DNA from: Blasia pusilla
Lineage: Eukaryota; Marchantiophyta; Marchantiopsida; Blasiales
NCBI GenBank assembly: GCA_050084515.1
Contig: CM114275.1
Span: 25,048,001 to 25,112,000 of the forward strand
DNA: 64,000 nt
Direction of reading: 5' to 3'
Position numbers and translations under genes: made by a program. Below, piece by piece: positions 34,630-47,960 of the stretch. How positions within the stretch are numbered: position 1 is the stretch's first letter; every line of letters begins with the position of its first letter. The notes under the pieces were generated by a model, which made no database searches, was not told the DNA's origin, and was given only the letters and a program-made list of their open reading frames with translations.

Positions 34630-36759
34630 CTTTCTCGGAGAGCAGGAAGTCTGCGGGGGAGCAGAGAGTGCACTCCTTTCGGTTTCCTAGAAATTGACAT
34701 ACACATTTAGACCGAGAAAAGCGGTGCAGGAGATGTTTTGTAGCAAAAGGTCTGTCGCTAAGTAGACAATGACGACAGCAAACTGGACAGGAATAATGCG
34801 CGAAGTTGCCCAGACGTTACGATGCTTTGATATCAGAAACGGTACTGTGTGCTGAAGAAAAGATCGGCACATGGAGTACTATAGTCGACACCCTCAGGAA
34901 TTCGCTGGCTAGATCTGCTTATTTCAATTCCTGAGGATCTAGTACAATCCTCTACGGCATGTGGAAGATGATGGCCTGGCCAACTGGAGGGCGAAGGGTG
35001 TGCCTACTCGCTCGGATGAGCAGTTTTTAGATCCATGACACAGGTTCGGAATCAACTGAAGGCATTGGTGAAGAGGTAGGGATTCTTACGAGCGACATGA
35101 AACCGAGCAGTTCGAAGCTTTAGACTCCGGTCCGGGGGATAAAGCGATGAAGGCTCATTTTCATATCATTGTTCTCATGGCGCTAGTTCCCTTATCTGCG
35201 ATGAATCTCGTCGATGTCAGGACACTGAGCACAGACGTGGGGCACCCGATTATGGCGGGTCGTACATGGATCATAGATAAGCCCTTGAGCAGCAAAGTAA
35301 ACTCGCACAATTCACCGCCAATTCCTGCAGACGTGTTGGAACTTGGAAGATTACGAACTAAACGGAATTCCATGACGCCTTTCAAGAGTGATCCGATGAC
35401 GTTCACTGTAAGCTCATCAGGCGCAAATTATCGTGCGAATTCAGGGGACTAACGAAAGAATGTGTAGATCCTGAAGCCTTTCAAAATGCTCCAGGGGTGG
35501 TGAAGTAAAGCGAACATCGCATCGATCATGGCAAATTTTGAGAGGGAAGGGGGGATTCACTGTGCATACCCTGGGTTTCCGATTCCAATATGAATATACT
35601 TGTGCCCTGTTCACGAAGGGTCGATCGATCAAGGCATCATTTTATCTGGAAACCTAGAGATGCGCAGGATCTTTAGAAAGTAGGCATTGAAGCCCCTCGA
35701 GCAACCGGCTCTAGCAAGATGTAAAAGACGACAGCTTATTTGCGGCTGCGTATGCGGGCGGGCCCGGTGGTACCCCACAGGAGCGGCTTTTGCGGTCTTT
35801 TTTTGTTCGCGCCGCTGCACGATCCCTCAGTGGCACCTTGGTGGTAACGATGACAGTGCTCATAGTACCTCTACAGCAATTGGAGGAGCTCTTCGTGAGG
35901 AAACTCGACGATATTAGTCAGGCCTCGCACTTAGTTAGCTGCGACTCCGAAGCTCTGCTCCATAGTGTGTCGTATGCATCTTTGGTCCTCCGTATCAGAT
36001 TTCGAAGTTAGGACTGAAGCTAGATGCGTCGGGAAAATCTGTATTCGAATTCGATGCTCGGATAGAGGATTTGACGAACACATATTCAAAATGTTACTGG
36101 ACAAGCGCTACGAAGATTCAAAGTCGCTTGTGATTGTACTAGAGAGGCTTTGAACTGGTGAGTTGGATGTCTGGGATGCCACACAAGCACGGTCTTTAAT
36201 CATGTCTGAGTTTCTTCGCTGGCGCTGGAACGACAGTGAACGTGGATATGGAGAATGCTAGTGTTTATCTGGCATTGATGCTGTCGTGTTGTAGATTTGC
36301 CAGATCTGAACATTGAGTTAATTCTCTGTGTAGTATATGCCTCGAGAAACTGTGCCAGTAAGAGTTTCTATCAGCGATTCATCAAATGTTAAGTACATTT
36401 TCTGAGCCTCGTAGGAATTCTGCATCCACCCCGCTGGTGAAATTGACAAATGCTGGTTGATGAGTCTCGAAACATGAAGTTCTTTATATTTTGCGTCTAC
36501 TCAATTCGAACTTCAATTTTTTGTCTGTACGATTTCATTTATGGCGGGAAGTTGGTGGATTTTGTCTTTGAAATTCCTGGAAATGGCAGTTCATTCAGCA
36601 GGCGTATAGGGGCACCTGTAAGTCGGCTTGTAATCGAATGTGCGAAGTTTGGACAGGCTTCCACCATGACACAAACTTCAAGACTAACAGTAAAGACTTG
36701 TTGCAGCTTTCCCTGAGACGAATAATCTTTCAGGTAGCGGAGGCTGTTGAGGCTTCCCG
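34630..36759 (+). other. Upstream region of the DUF1399 gene with possible extra exons
   Basis: Two short plus-strand segments look protein-like but are unrecognised. One starts at ATG 35147 with a hydrophobic leader MKAHFHIIVLMALVPLSA. The other, near 35977-36115, includes KLGLKLDASGKSVFEFDARI, and a third near 36550-36620 ends at a GT donor (DFVFEIPGNGSSFSRR). They may be 5' exons of the next gene or a small separate gene. Confidence 0.3.
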
Positions 36760-39700
36760 ATGCAGAATTTAGGCTGCACACAGGCTGAGCCCGATCCCGA
36801 TCGAGAATGGCAGGAAGCGCAGCAAATAAAAATTAGTGCAGACTTGATTTCAGCGGCGAAAATTCAGCTCTCATTCCTCGCTACGGTGGAAAAAAGCCCC
36901 TGCTTGCATACGAATATCGATGCCATCTACCGAGAAGGTATGGCTGATCCCATCACCATGACTGGCGGAAAATTGTGCAAGTGCGACATTCTCAGCCACT
37001 CTCACATGGAACACGCAGAAATGTTTTATGCTCGTCCTACCTTGCTGGTCCATCCCACTAGCCCTAGCACGGGTTGTGGAAAATTACTTTCGAGGTTAGA
37101 GTGTTTCTTCTGCGTGCCGCTACAAATTCTAGAAGTGATCCAAGTAGCAACGGCTCCAGTTCTTTCGATTGCCATTATTTTTTTGAGTCGAACCGTTTTG
37201 CAGTCAAAAGCGTTTCTTCCTACATGAATGCTTCCGTGGGTCTGTAATGAAGCTGTCTGGAATTGTAGAGTTTCGATTGATCATCAAGTGTTCACTACGG
37301 CACGTTCGGTCTTGTCGGATTGATGCTGGTTAGATTCAGAGATGCGTATCCCGCAAACTCAATGATAGATTGTTCTACAAATGATAGAAGGTCTGAAGAG
37401 ATTCTTTACTTGGATTGGTATCAACTGAATTGTCTCAAAAGAGTTGCACGTAAACCTTTCCCTGGTCTAAGAAAATTTTACAGGCTCCATGTTCCACGGC
37501 GCTCGTTCTATCATATCCTGAAGTTTCGATGGAAACGACATTATCAGCCCACACGCGTGCGGCCAAAGCAGGAATACATCTCAAATCCGGAACACTCGTG
37601 GAGCCTAGCCTTGTAACTTTCGGTTTAATACAAACACCCAAAATCTGACCACCTTAAATCGAAACGGGACTCTAAATCTCGGATTGTCCTCTTAACTGCA
37701 CTGATATGACTGCGCTATTAATGAATGGGTACGAGAATTACTGGCTCCCCCTGGTTGCAAGGCATCCAAATGAGCGAACATCATATGGGTACCCTCTCGT
37801 GCCTCCGCTTGATTGTGCTGGGATTTGGCACTTGCACCAACTGAATCCAGTAAGCTCAAGTCACTTACTATTCGTCCAATTTTCGCAAGCTTGCATTCGT
37901 CTTGGAAAGCTCAAAGTTCCCACAGATTTTAAGATGTTATTTATCGCAGCTGTTTGTTTTCCTGACCCGAGGATGCAATTTGCCCCCTATTTCATCTTAC
38001 AGGTCCAATATGCTAGAGACTGTCGAGAACTGTTCGGCAAAGTCATCAATTCTCCGATGGTTAACTTCGAGAATAGGACGCTTGCCACAACAGAAACTGA
38101 AGATATTTGGATGAATCATTATCCAAATGAACCTTACTGTCTTGATATGAATACCTTCGACAACGAACAAACTGGTCAAGATTCTCCATCACGATTCTCA
38201 GTCTCAAGTCTGCAGCAAAAGCAGGGACCAGTGTTCAGATTACCCAGAATATTGGCTTATGATTTTGTGAGGTCAGCTATGAGACAACAGTCCTTCTATT
38301 ACCAAGTATGGTTCTGCCTCACATCTCCATAGTTTAGGCGATTCGGATATCTATCCGTTGGACTGGTTCGTATCCGGTGCAGTTTCCCGCTTTCGATGTG
38401 ATGTTCCGGGGAAAGTTTTTTTCAGTCATTCAGCACAGGAGAATCCAAAATGTACGTGTATTCAGCTCATGGATGCTTCTCAAGACGGATGCCTTCTGAT
38501 ATCCGGATAACTGAACGTTTAGTTTCCAAAGGTGCAAGGTTTTGTAGTTATTACTGAATCAGGCACGTTTGGTTCGTGTAGGTGTCCCAGCCCTACATGT
38601 CTGATACTCGCTTTTTGTTCGCGGCGGAAATGAGATATAAAGCGTTTCTACATCTCGCTGCATACAATGCCAAGAAGGCGGCAGCAGACAGAATTTTTCT
38701 TGTGCCGACCTATGACATCGACCTATTAGCGCATATGCGCTGCCCTTCGGCTTACGTGTATGATACTGAACAACTTTTGGGATTCATATTTCAGCATGAC
38801 GATTCTGACACGGACAGGAAACAAGGAAAGAAGCTTGACACGGGATTCAAAAGGACTTATGAATTTTGGGACAGTATCTATGGCGGTGAGTACGTCAAAG
38901 CAGGAGTTCTTTATCGGGGTCTCGTCCCCAAGTTAGTGCCTTCGCCACCAGTGCAAGGAGGTTCTGTGGCAGCGGATTCTTGTATGAAACGAAAGGAACT
39001 GAAGTGCCGGCGCACTTCAGTCTTCAGGATCATCTGAAGAAACGTGTGTTTTCCGAGGCAAGTAAATTCAACTCGGAGTCAGCAAGCAGCTCATAAAACA
39101 TGCATGAAGTCAAACGAATTGTACTCTCAGTGATGATGATCCTAGAGAACGATTTCTGGAAATCTTAGTCCTCGTTCTGTGTCGTACCAAAACGCATTCC
39201 TTATTCCCAAAAGTGATTTGTTTCTCCTGCACAATTAACTGGAGTACAGCGGACAAGTGGTGAAATTCCTCGATGCCCCAAGCTTACGATCTTTGTCGAT
39301 CCAATTGTCTTCATAATCCCAGTTCAAGATTAGTACTACGGATTTCGAGACCTCCAACGACTGTTGAGTTTCTACTTTCCCTGTAATGAGACCTACCATT
39401 GTTGTTGCAGGTCCGTGTCGCGGTTCTGGGTGTCAAGAACATGAAGAGGAATTACCGGGATCTTCGGCTTTTCTTGAGTCTACACAAAAACAGCAGTTCT
39501 TCTTTCACGTTTCGGGCTTTTGATCGCTGCAGCACTCATCCCACTTTGCGGAGAGGCGCGACAAAATTCGAAGACGTTACCTGGACATTCCAATCAGAAT
39601 TACCTGCCACTGAAGCTTTGAATGTCTACGTTGATCTGACCAGAGAACGTAACGTGTTCTGCGCTCGTGAGCGCAAGTATTTCAAACACACTTTCGTCTT

Positions 39701-42211
39701 GAACTGGTCGGAAGTAATCAAGTCCCCGACCTTTCTAACGGATCCGTATTATCCGATCATGAAGTCCCCCGATCCTGGAGCTCCTGCCGTACGCCTGGCC
39801 GTGTCTGCCACTCCAACAATCGTAGGAAGTCATCTCCTGCGCACTATGCCGGAGCCTACCGATAATTTGGGAAATGCAGTGACAGACTCGAAGATCGAGC
39901 GGCAGAAGTATCAGCAAGGACCATGGTTGGCACGCTCTGTATACGATCATAATGGGAGTGTGGTGTATGTCACCCGTGTCAAGTGAGTCATTCAACCCGT
40001 ACACATTTACCAGTCCTCATGCCGATATTCAATTTTCATGTTAGAAATGGAATGCAGTCTCCGTACCCCAGTACGTTGCTTCATTTAGAATTCAATATGG
40101 TAGCCGAGATTAACAATGAAGCTTTCTCTGTCAACACTAAGGAGGCTTCGAAGACTTACTTCATCATTCATCATGAGTTACGTTTTTTAATCTTCGGCTT
40201 CAGATTGTAGGAGACCAGCTGGAATTTCTGAATTTTTTCGATCAAGAAACAAGTGATTCACACGATTCCTTACAATATAAACTTCAGAGATAAACTTGAA
40301 GCTGGGCAACATCAATCTCCTATTCCTGGGGAGGATACTAGGTCGGTGTACGTACACAGGGGAGGGTGGACCACACATAAGGGCCCTCGGTATACTACCA
40401 GTGTTCCCGGTAAGAGCATGTGATATTAGGATAAGCGTATGTATTGTTCGGACTGTGAGATTCGGAGTTGCACTGGTTCTCGATTTCGTTTCATACACGA
40501 GAGTTCATCGGCCTCTCGGATATGGAATTTTTTCATTCCTGAGTAGTAGCGAACAGCTAACCAAGCATGATCATACATTTCACGCTGGCCGGATTCGTCT
40601 AAGACCTTGAAGAAGGTGGAAATGAGGGAGTTATCCAGGTACAAGTGAAAAATGACTGTCAATGAGACGCTCACGATAAAATATGCACTCATTCATGATT
40701 CCTAAAGTAGGCCCCGAACGAGTATGGAGTTTATTTTCACTTTGTTTACTACTGATGCTAACTCTGTTGAATCTTATCCTGGCTCAGCTGGACCAGTTGC
40801 CGCCTTTGCAGAGCAACAATCCGGAGACCCCGAGAGACCTTCAATCCACTGTTGGTCTGTTTTCAATGGAGCAGCACAGCTTACCATAACATGGCTGACC
40901 CGAATGCTTGCTATTACACCTTTTCGGATGCAAGATCCGTCGACACGGTGAGTCATCTTAGCTGTGCTTTTCGCCGATCAAGTCGATTTTGCAATATCGG
41001 TTAGAATTCCCTCCACCGTACACGGCAAATCCGTACACTGTAACCTTCTTCTAATTAAGGTTAGAGGAAAGAAATTACAGATCACTTCAGGCGCACTGAG
41101 CTGAATCGGATAATGTGAAACTAATCTGTGCAGGTGTGTTTGATTCGAGGTCGAAAACTTCAATATGAAGTGAAGAATGGAAAGGATGAAGATGAGAAGA
41201 ACTTCGTCACAGTTGTACGTTACAGATCCGAAAATCCACTCGGTGCTGCAACTGCTGTTTTCAACTGGAAATATGGCGTGTTCGAGGTAATTCTGTGCGT
41301 TTTGTTTTAGCGGAACCCATAACTGATTGGATTTCAAGGGAAAAAAAATCTGAATATCCGATGATGAATCACTTCCCACTTTGAAGTAGAGCAACTTTTG
41401 TTATTGGTGAAAGGGTCGCGTCTTTCGCAACGAGGAGCTTGGTTTTGCAAAATTCACATGGCAAACCGCCCCTCCCTAATTATCATGTGGTATGTAACCA
41501 CATTCGGGTCCAAGTAATATCCAAGAGGTCCAAGTAATATCCAAGAGGTCGAAGTCCATGAGGCATTTTCTCTCTGCAGACGACCGCGAGGAAATGCGAG
41601 TGGGTTTTAGATACTCATCTTGGCATTTATAATTTGGGCAGATCTCGAATGAAGAGAATGTGGTGATGATGTTGCTACTCGCTTCTGCCATCAAAGTTTC
41701 TATGTCCGAGAAGATCAGACACTTGAGCAAGTGCTCAGAACAGAAACTAGATAAATTCGCATACGCGAGTATCCGGACCTCACACTGGGGTAAGTGACGA
41801 ATCTAGAGCAAGTATGCTACAAGTGTGTGTACTGTAGTTAAGCTTGTTTGGCGGCAATTTCATCAATGTGTTCGCGGTCACAATTGTCACTGCTGTTTCT
41901 GCGCTCCTAACCAAAGTGCTCGCACTAACTTCAACATGAGTTCAGGCAACTCTCGACAACGTGAAGACGAATGGTGGACGACTTCAAGTACGAATGAACT
42001 CAACTTCGCCGAGGGGAGATCGTTACCGAGCGAAGAATCACACCAAACAACGACCAAAACCTTTGACAGACCCCCTTCTTCTGAGGGAAACTATGAGACC
42101 CTTGATGCTGGAGAAAGCGAATCCGGCGGATGTGGGGGTAGTTGCGGAGGAAGGGGAGGGGGTTGCGGTGGTGAGAAATACACATATGAGGGTAATGTTG
42201 GAGTGGCGTAG
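36760..42211 (+). CDS. GRDP-like: DUF1399 / glycine-rich domain protein (GRDP-like), spliced
   Basis: Plant GRDPs are cytoplasmic or nuclear proteins linked to stress and auxin responses; their biochemical role is not settled. Exons I can support: 36760-36937, about 37706-37849, 38003-38305, 38582 to about 39000, 39411-39982, an exon ending at 40947, 41134-41286, 41642-41789, 41946-42211. Blocks in family order: EWQEAQQIKISADLISAAK; YENYWLPLVARH and VPPLDCAGIWHLHQLNP; YARDCRELFGKVI; SFYYQVSQPYMSDTRFL; VPTYDIDL, HDDSDTDR, KAGVLYRGLVP; a C2-like beta-strand region from VRVAVLGVKNMK; IRGRKLQYEVKNG and FVTVVRYRSENPLG; EENVVMMLLL; and a C-terminal GGCGGSCGGRGGGCGG. The second DUF1399 repeat has AHMRCP where the family usually has WHTHQ. 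The exon 1-2 joint is not resolved because no usable AG precedes 37706. Confidence 0.85.
41508..41547. repeat. 20-bp tandem duplication in an intron of the DUF1399 gene
   Basis: GTCCAAGTAATATCCAAGAG occurs twice head to tail (41508-41527 and 41528-41547), in the intron between the exons at 41134 and 41642. Confidence 0.95.
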
Positions 42212-45200
42212 ACCGACTGATGAGTTTCTTCTGGACCGACTGTATAAAGTTGTAGCTTTGCTGCCTCCCGGCTTTCTGTGGCGAACTACATGCAAGGATC
42301 CTGAGGATCTAGCGCAACCAGTATGAGTGCGCACGGTCAAGAGAGATGCACATGGACCCGAATCAGAAGGTGGGGTCGTCTGTAAATCGCTAAAATGTCT
42401 CGGCAATCTCTCTCCAGAAGCCCTACTGGAGACTCGGTCCATACTCAAAAGTGTGAATTTGGACGTACACTATCACGATCATGGCTTTCCGGCTTGGAAC
42501 GACTGAGGTGCTTTCTCCACAATTGAAAATAGGTACTTCTGTAGCCTCGAGATCGAGCAAGATTGCAACTTGCGAATGTCGAGTAAACCACGTGGCTGAC
42601 GATCATCTGCACCCACCGGACAGTCAAACAATGGTCCAACTTTCAAAGTGAACCAAAATTGAAATGTAAACTGAACCTTACCGACACGGTTTCCTCCATC
42701 AGGCAAGTTTTAGTTCCTCTTTTAGTGCAAAACATGAACCTACGATGAGTTCAACGAGCTACCCGGCCACTTCAATACTGAGGTATTCTGTAGACTTCGC
42801 CGTGAGTTTCATTCCATACAGCGCAGCGTCGGAGTTTGTATGTGCAAGTCTGAAAACTCTGTACTTTGTTAATTCACAGTTGTAAAATACCTTTAAACCA
42901 ATACTTTGCTGGTGGCGTTTCTAGAGGGTCCTGATCGAATATGTCGATTGCTCTGATAACTGTTGCAGTGCTTTAGGTCATTGCATATTGCTATTCTTGT
43001 TTTTGGTACTCTGTATCAATCTTTCCCTTCATTCTAGTACCCGTATTTTTGTTGGGTACAAGACGCAAACATTTCGACCAAAATCTAATTGAGTAGTTCG
43101 TTAACGACTACACCAGTGATTGTTTGACGACTCTGCCACCCGACTTCATCATAATGTGGTGACAATGTTGGATCAGGCTGAGCGAGGAGATTCGGTGATG
43201 AAGTGGAATATTCGCAACGACTTGCTTAGCGTTCAATGGGTTCCAGTCTGATATATCTTTCCGTCTTAATCTTTTCTTGTTCAGGCCTTAGTTCAGCGAG
43301 AGTCGGAGCAGCGTGATTAGAGCTATGTGCTCTGTCCTGCCTAATTATATCTGTACCGCATTGGTGGCTAGTACTTGTTTCAGTTTTAAGTCTTCCTGCA
43401 CTTAACTCGCTTTACGTCTGACCAGATTCTACTTCACCTGTAAACTTGCCAGTCTCGACCGGAGAGGGTGATTGAAAAGTTTTCAAGAACATCTTTTTGC
43501 TCTGGTTGTGAAGAGTACCGGTCGACACATGTGAAATACAGATGGGTTTGTTTTCCAAGATGCCATCATTGAAGTATACTACATGCCATGTGAGACGTGA
43601 ATTATTGTAGAGCTTGTGATCTGTTTATCTTTTGACTCTCCGAGTTTCATCTTGTAGTTTGCCCGATGGTTCAACGCGATTCCAGCACCTTTTAACTAGC
43701 TAGAGTAGTGCTTAAATTAGTGAAAGGAAAAAGTAACGGACAGTAGCCCGACGAGAATCTCATAACCACACCTGACTGTATTTTCAAGGAGCCTATTCTG
43801 AAGACAGAACTTAGGTGGTCTTCTGGGAGAAGAGTGGGATCGCATATCGAGGAAAAAGTTTCGTCAACGGCCTAACGGGTTTCCAGTACACTACTGTTCA
43901 CATGTTGACTTGGACTTCCTCTTTTACTCTGATTTCCCTCTCCGTTTCTTAGGTCGACGACTTGTGGCTGACTCCATCTTTTTGCAGTCACTTCTCTTGC
44001 TTGATGTGGCTCTCTCTGGTGGTGCGAATATGGTGCAATTCCAAGTCCCATGGCCCTCAAGGATCGCATGGAATGGAAGAAAAAAAGTTCCTTCAATGAT
44101 TTTTCCAAAATGTTCCCGGGCGTCGCTTGTGCGAATAGTCTTGAAGACTTGCATTAAGGAATGCGACCGAAATACCAAGTTCAGGACGGGGTTAGCTGCA
44201 TGGGCAGATGAGGATTCAATTCATTTTGTATTTTTCTCATGGATTCTTCCCATCCCTCTTTTTGCGGTCCCCATGCATGCCTTCCTTTTTCTTCTTCCTG
44301 GTCACACATAATAAATTCTTAGTAGAAAAGGCACCGCTCCACTCCGACATTGTGTCTCCATAGCTGTTCTCTCCACGTACAGTACCCTAGATTCACTAGC
44401 CTAGATTCTTTGCCCAAACCAGCCGGATTGACTCAGGAATTTTTGGTCGGTTGGTTTGTGTAGTGCAGATTCTCCTTGAGTCACACCTCCCAGGCCTGCC
44501 CTTGCACCGTTTGGTCCAGACTCGCCACTCTCACTATACCATACCATTCATCCTCTCTGGTCTTCGCCTTGGTGACTTTCACTCTAGAGTGAGGAAGCTA
44601 TTGGTGGACGACTTTCTGAACACCCTTTGCTTCTTCGGGTGGATTTTCCATCCCTTCTTTTATCTCATTTGATTGTCTGCCGCTTCCTCCTTCCTCCTCT
44701 TTTTGGCGTACTGATGACGTGACGAATCCTACCAAATTTGTCTACTCACTTTTATGATTTCGCTTAATCTCCAGAGTCTCAATAAGGTCAGCCAGCCAGC
44801 AAGAGGGTGTTGGAAGGAGTTTATGGGTTGGTGCCTTAAATCTCCATAACAACAGATACTCTCCATGGCAGTGGGTTTGTACTCAAATCAGATGAGAGCA
44901 TCTCTCCCTGTCCTCATATGGAATTTTCCTCACTACTTCCTCATTCCCTCTCCAACCCACAGCAATCTCTAGTCGTGGGTCCATGGGAAGAGCCGATTTC
45001 ATCTCGATGGCAACGAACGCTATCTACTTCGACGAGTGCTTTGCTTTGGCGCTTCTGTGGGAAACGAAATGCAGTTGGCATGGAGATCTTGATGTCGATC
45101 CAGAAGTGAAGATTCCAACTTCTGGTTCGTCGCATGAGGATCATAGTGTTTCCACAGCCACATCTACATGCGTGGCATCCGATGCGGAGACCCTCTTCTA

Positions 45201-45400
45201 TCCAGGCTCTTCCCGCGCAGATCGATTTCAAACGAAGTGACATCAACCAGCTGCGAGGATGATATCATCCGACTCGGAGTGGATGATTGGGCACATCTCA
45301 AGCTCTCTCAGGCCGCCCGCAGAGGCTCGAGCTGGAAAAAGTAGTCCCGCATGAACGAAAGGATGGGATCAATCTGCGCCTAAAACGAAAGTCAACAAAT
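42212..45400. other. No convincing gene; probable 3' region and spacer
   Basis: Frames such as 43910-44311 (133 codons) and 44983-45240 (85 codons) lack recognisable motifs and are not flanked by convincing splice sites. Part may be the 3' untranslated region of the DUF1399 gene. Confidence 0.35.
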
Positions 45401-46760
45401 GTACAGCGACAACTCTATCGGTCTCCAGGTAAAAAGTGGTACCCCCCCATCCCCTGGTGCCCCCCCCAGGTGGGCCCGAGCTACTCACCCGGCGGGCGGA
45501 TCCGTTATCATTCCGCCGTGAGGCGCACTCTCGGACGACATCCCGACCGGACGTTCGCCGAGGGGCCTTACGAACAACCATGTAGAAGATGGTGGACGAG
45601 ATCGCAGCGCAGAGCGAACACATGGCAACACCAAACACGGAAATGAAGCGGCAAGAAAGATGCACGCTTTTGATCCGGTCTCCCCTCGGTCACCGTCGTC
45701 GTTGTCGGACTACCGGCAAATCACGCGCAGCCCATCTCGACCCTACCACGCGAGAAAAGGACCGCGCCACTAATAACTACCAGGTCGAGGTCGCAAAACA
45801 CTGGGCGCCCAAAGCTTTTGGGCGAAAACTGGCAACCCCTCTATGGTCTGGCCCTAACACTTCGCCTTCCTCGCGAATGCAACCCCCCCTCCCTACGGGT
45901 CCCGACTTTCCCGCTTCCGCCTCCTCCGTCGCGCCGCGCGTCCTTTCCTAGCCTTCTTCCATTTCGTTCCATGTCGTTTCGTTTCGTTTCATTTCATTTC
46001 GTCCGGCTGCCATCGAAAAGTTATCCCTTCACGAACTCCCATAAAAAAACCCAACAGAATTCCTTGGCTCCCGAAATCTCCCCACAGCATCTTCTCTTTC
46101 CTTTTCTTTGCTTGTCCTCTCCTCTCCTTTCCTCCCATATTGCGTCTTCTTTCGCTTGCCCTAACAGGAATCTTTCGTCCTCGCAACTCCACGTTTCTGG
46201 ATCCCGAGGGAGAGAAACCCGTAACAAGGGGCCAAAGGGCCGTAAGGCAAGGGGAAGAACATCACGGCTCGGGGTATCCGAGCCGCAGGGGCCCGGACGT
46301 CGTCGGGCAGGCGTGAGAAACTATAGCAGGCTGACCTCCTGACAGAGTACCCAAAATAATGGCCACGTTTGGAGGTGATTGCATCTCACCCAATATCGAC
46401 GATAGCATCATAGCGAACATGCTCTACTGTCTACAGCCTCTACCGGTCGTGGGCTCATGTCCCGTCGGCGCACACTCCTCCGGACTCGCGTTCAACTGCC
46501 TCGCCTTCGCTCAAGTGGCCCATGCCACCGGCTGCTCTTGCCACCGCCAGCTGCCCACGGCTCTCTGTAGTCTCAGAACTCAGAGCCTTTAGTGGCTCCG
46601 GGTTCTGGAACTCCAGAACCCCCCCTACCCTACACCTTACCCGGAATCACAGGTGAAACCCGTGATTCCCCCACATCCCGTTCGGCCGGAAGCTTTCTTC
46701 CGGCGGACGTCCCAAATGCCGCCCCGCGGGTCGGTTATCCGCCTTGCAGGTCGGATGTCT
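45400..46760. other. GC-rich block with a series of short perfect hairpins
   Basis: The block is much richer in G and C than its surroundings. Perfect inverted repeats with 8-9 bp stems and 2-11 base loops lie at 45806-45824, 46265-46285, 46601-46620, 46643-46669 and 46685-46704, with a weaker one at 46559-46587. Their stem sequences differ. The last three are separated only by C-rich spacers. Frames at 46359-46592 and 46592-46960 are open but unrecognised. Confidence 0.6.
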
Positions 46761-47189
46761 ATCACTCATGCACCCATCCATGCCATATACTCACCTCCAT
46801 GCCATGCCATTATATGGCGGGCAAGCATGTGAGCCGCTTGATTTGTCGAGTGAATCCTTTCGCCCCCTTCGCCAACTATGGGGAATGTATTGCACACTCT
46901 GCCATATATATGAAGGTTGCCACTTTTGGCGGGAGGCTCGATCTGCGTATCCACCAATGACCTCGCTCCAAGCCACCAAGGTTGATCCGAGACATTCTTT
47001 GTGACAAATCCTATTGGCTTACCTTATGAACGGTGTGGATTTGGAAGTAATGGCATCCAACCGTGGAGAGCTCACACATGTCCACGAATGACCTCCCCTG
47101 AAGAACACTTCGGGAGGGCCCATTTTCGCATGAGAGTGGCGAGAGAGTTTGCTGAAGGATTGCACTTAGGGTTTTCTTCACCGTAAACA

Positions 47190-47960
47190 CGTTGGAATAC
47201 CTTCCCAAAAATCTTCATGCTCGAAGGCGAGACACGACGTAAAGAGAGATGTGCAGCGGGCTACGAGAGAGAGAAAGATAGAGAGAGAGAGTGAGGGAAG
47301 GGTGTGGCGACAGTGAACTTGGCCCTCGAGCGCACACCGGCCGCGACAGGAGACACGTTGGAATACCTTCCCAGAAATCTTCAGGCTCGAAGTTTGGTTC
47401 ATGCTGAAGGAAAAGTGGCGAATCCTCCAGTATTTGCGTCGAGATCAAGCAGAGGTTTAGCTAATGTTTGGAAAGCATGGAATAGCTTCACCAAGACTTC
47501 CGCTGTCAGTGAAATACGACACCAACACTTCCGCTGTCAGTAAAGGCGAATGTCAGTGACTAAGGCGTGACGAACATTTGGGGAGATTGAACGACTTACA
47601 TTTATTGGAATACTTTCCGATTGGGATGAGAGTGGTGAGAGAGCTTGTTGAAGGAGTGCGGCGCAGTAAATGTTGACCCTGAATACGTTGGAATTCCTTC
47701 CAAACAACCCTCGGGCTCAAAGTTTCGTTCGTAGTGAAGCAAAAGTGGTGAATCCTCCAGTGTTCGCGGTCGAGGTCAAGCAAAGACGATTAGCTACGGT
47801 TTGGAACACATGGAATAGCTTCACCAACATTTCCGCTCAGCTCTCCTCTCTATGAAAGCAAGATAAAGGCGAATGTTAGTGACGAAGGTGTGACAAAACA
47901 CTCGGCTGATCGAACATCTTGCTTTTACTGGAATACTTTCCATCATTCAGGTATGTCCAA
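47190..47960. repeat. Left cluster of the GGAATRCCTTCC motif with a 334-bp degenerate repeat
   Basis: The motif or close variants occur at 47194, 47360, 47479, 47607, 47690, 47812 and 47930, mostly in the GGAATACYTTCC orientation. A block starting CGTTGGAATACCTTCC at 47356 recurs about 334 bases later (47690). It shares TGAATCCTCCAGT and ATGGAATAGCTTCACCAA, so the motif pair travels with a larger repeat. Confidence 0.7.

Noticed and set aside
43910-44311. 133-codon frame after the DUF1399 gene
   Set aside because: No recognisable domain, no splice signals, and overlapping frames of similar length on the other strand.
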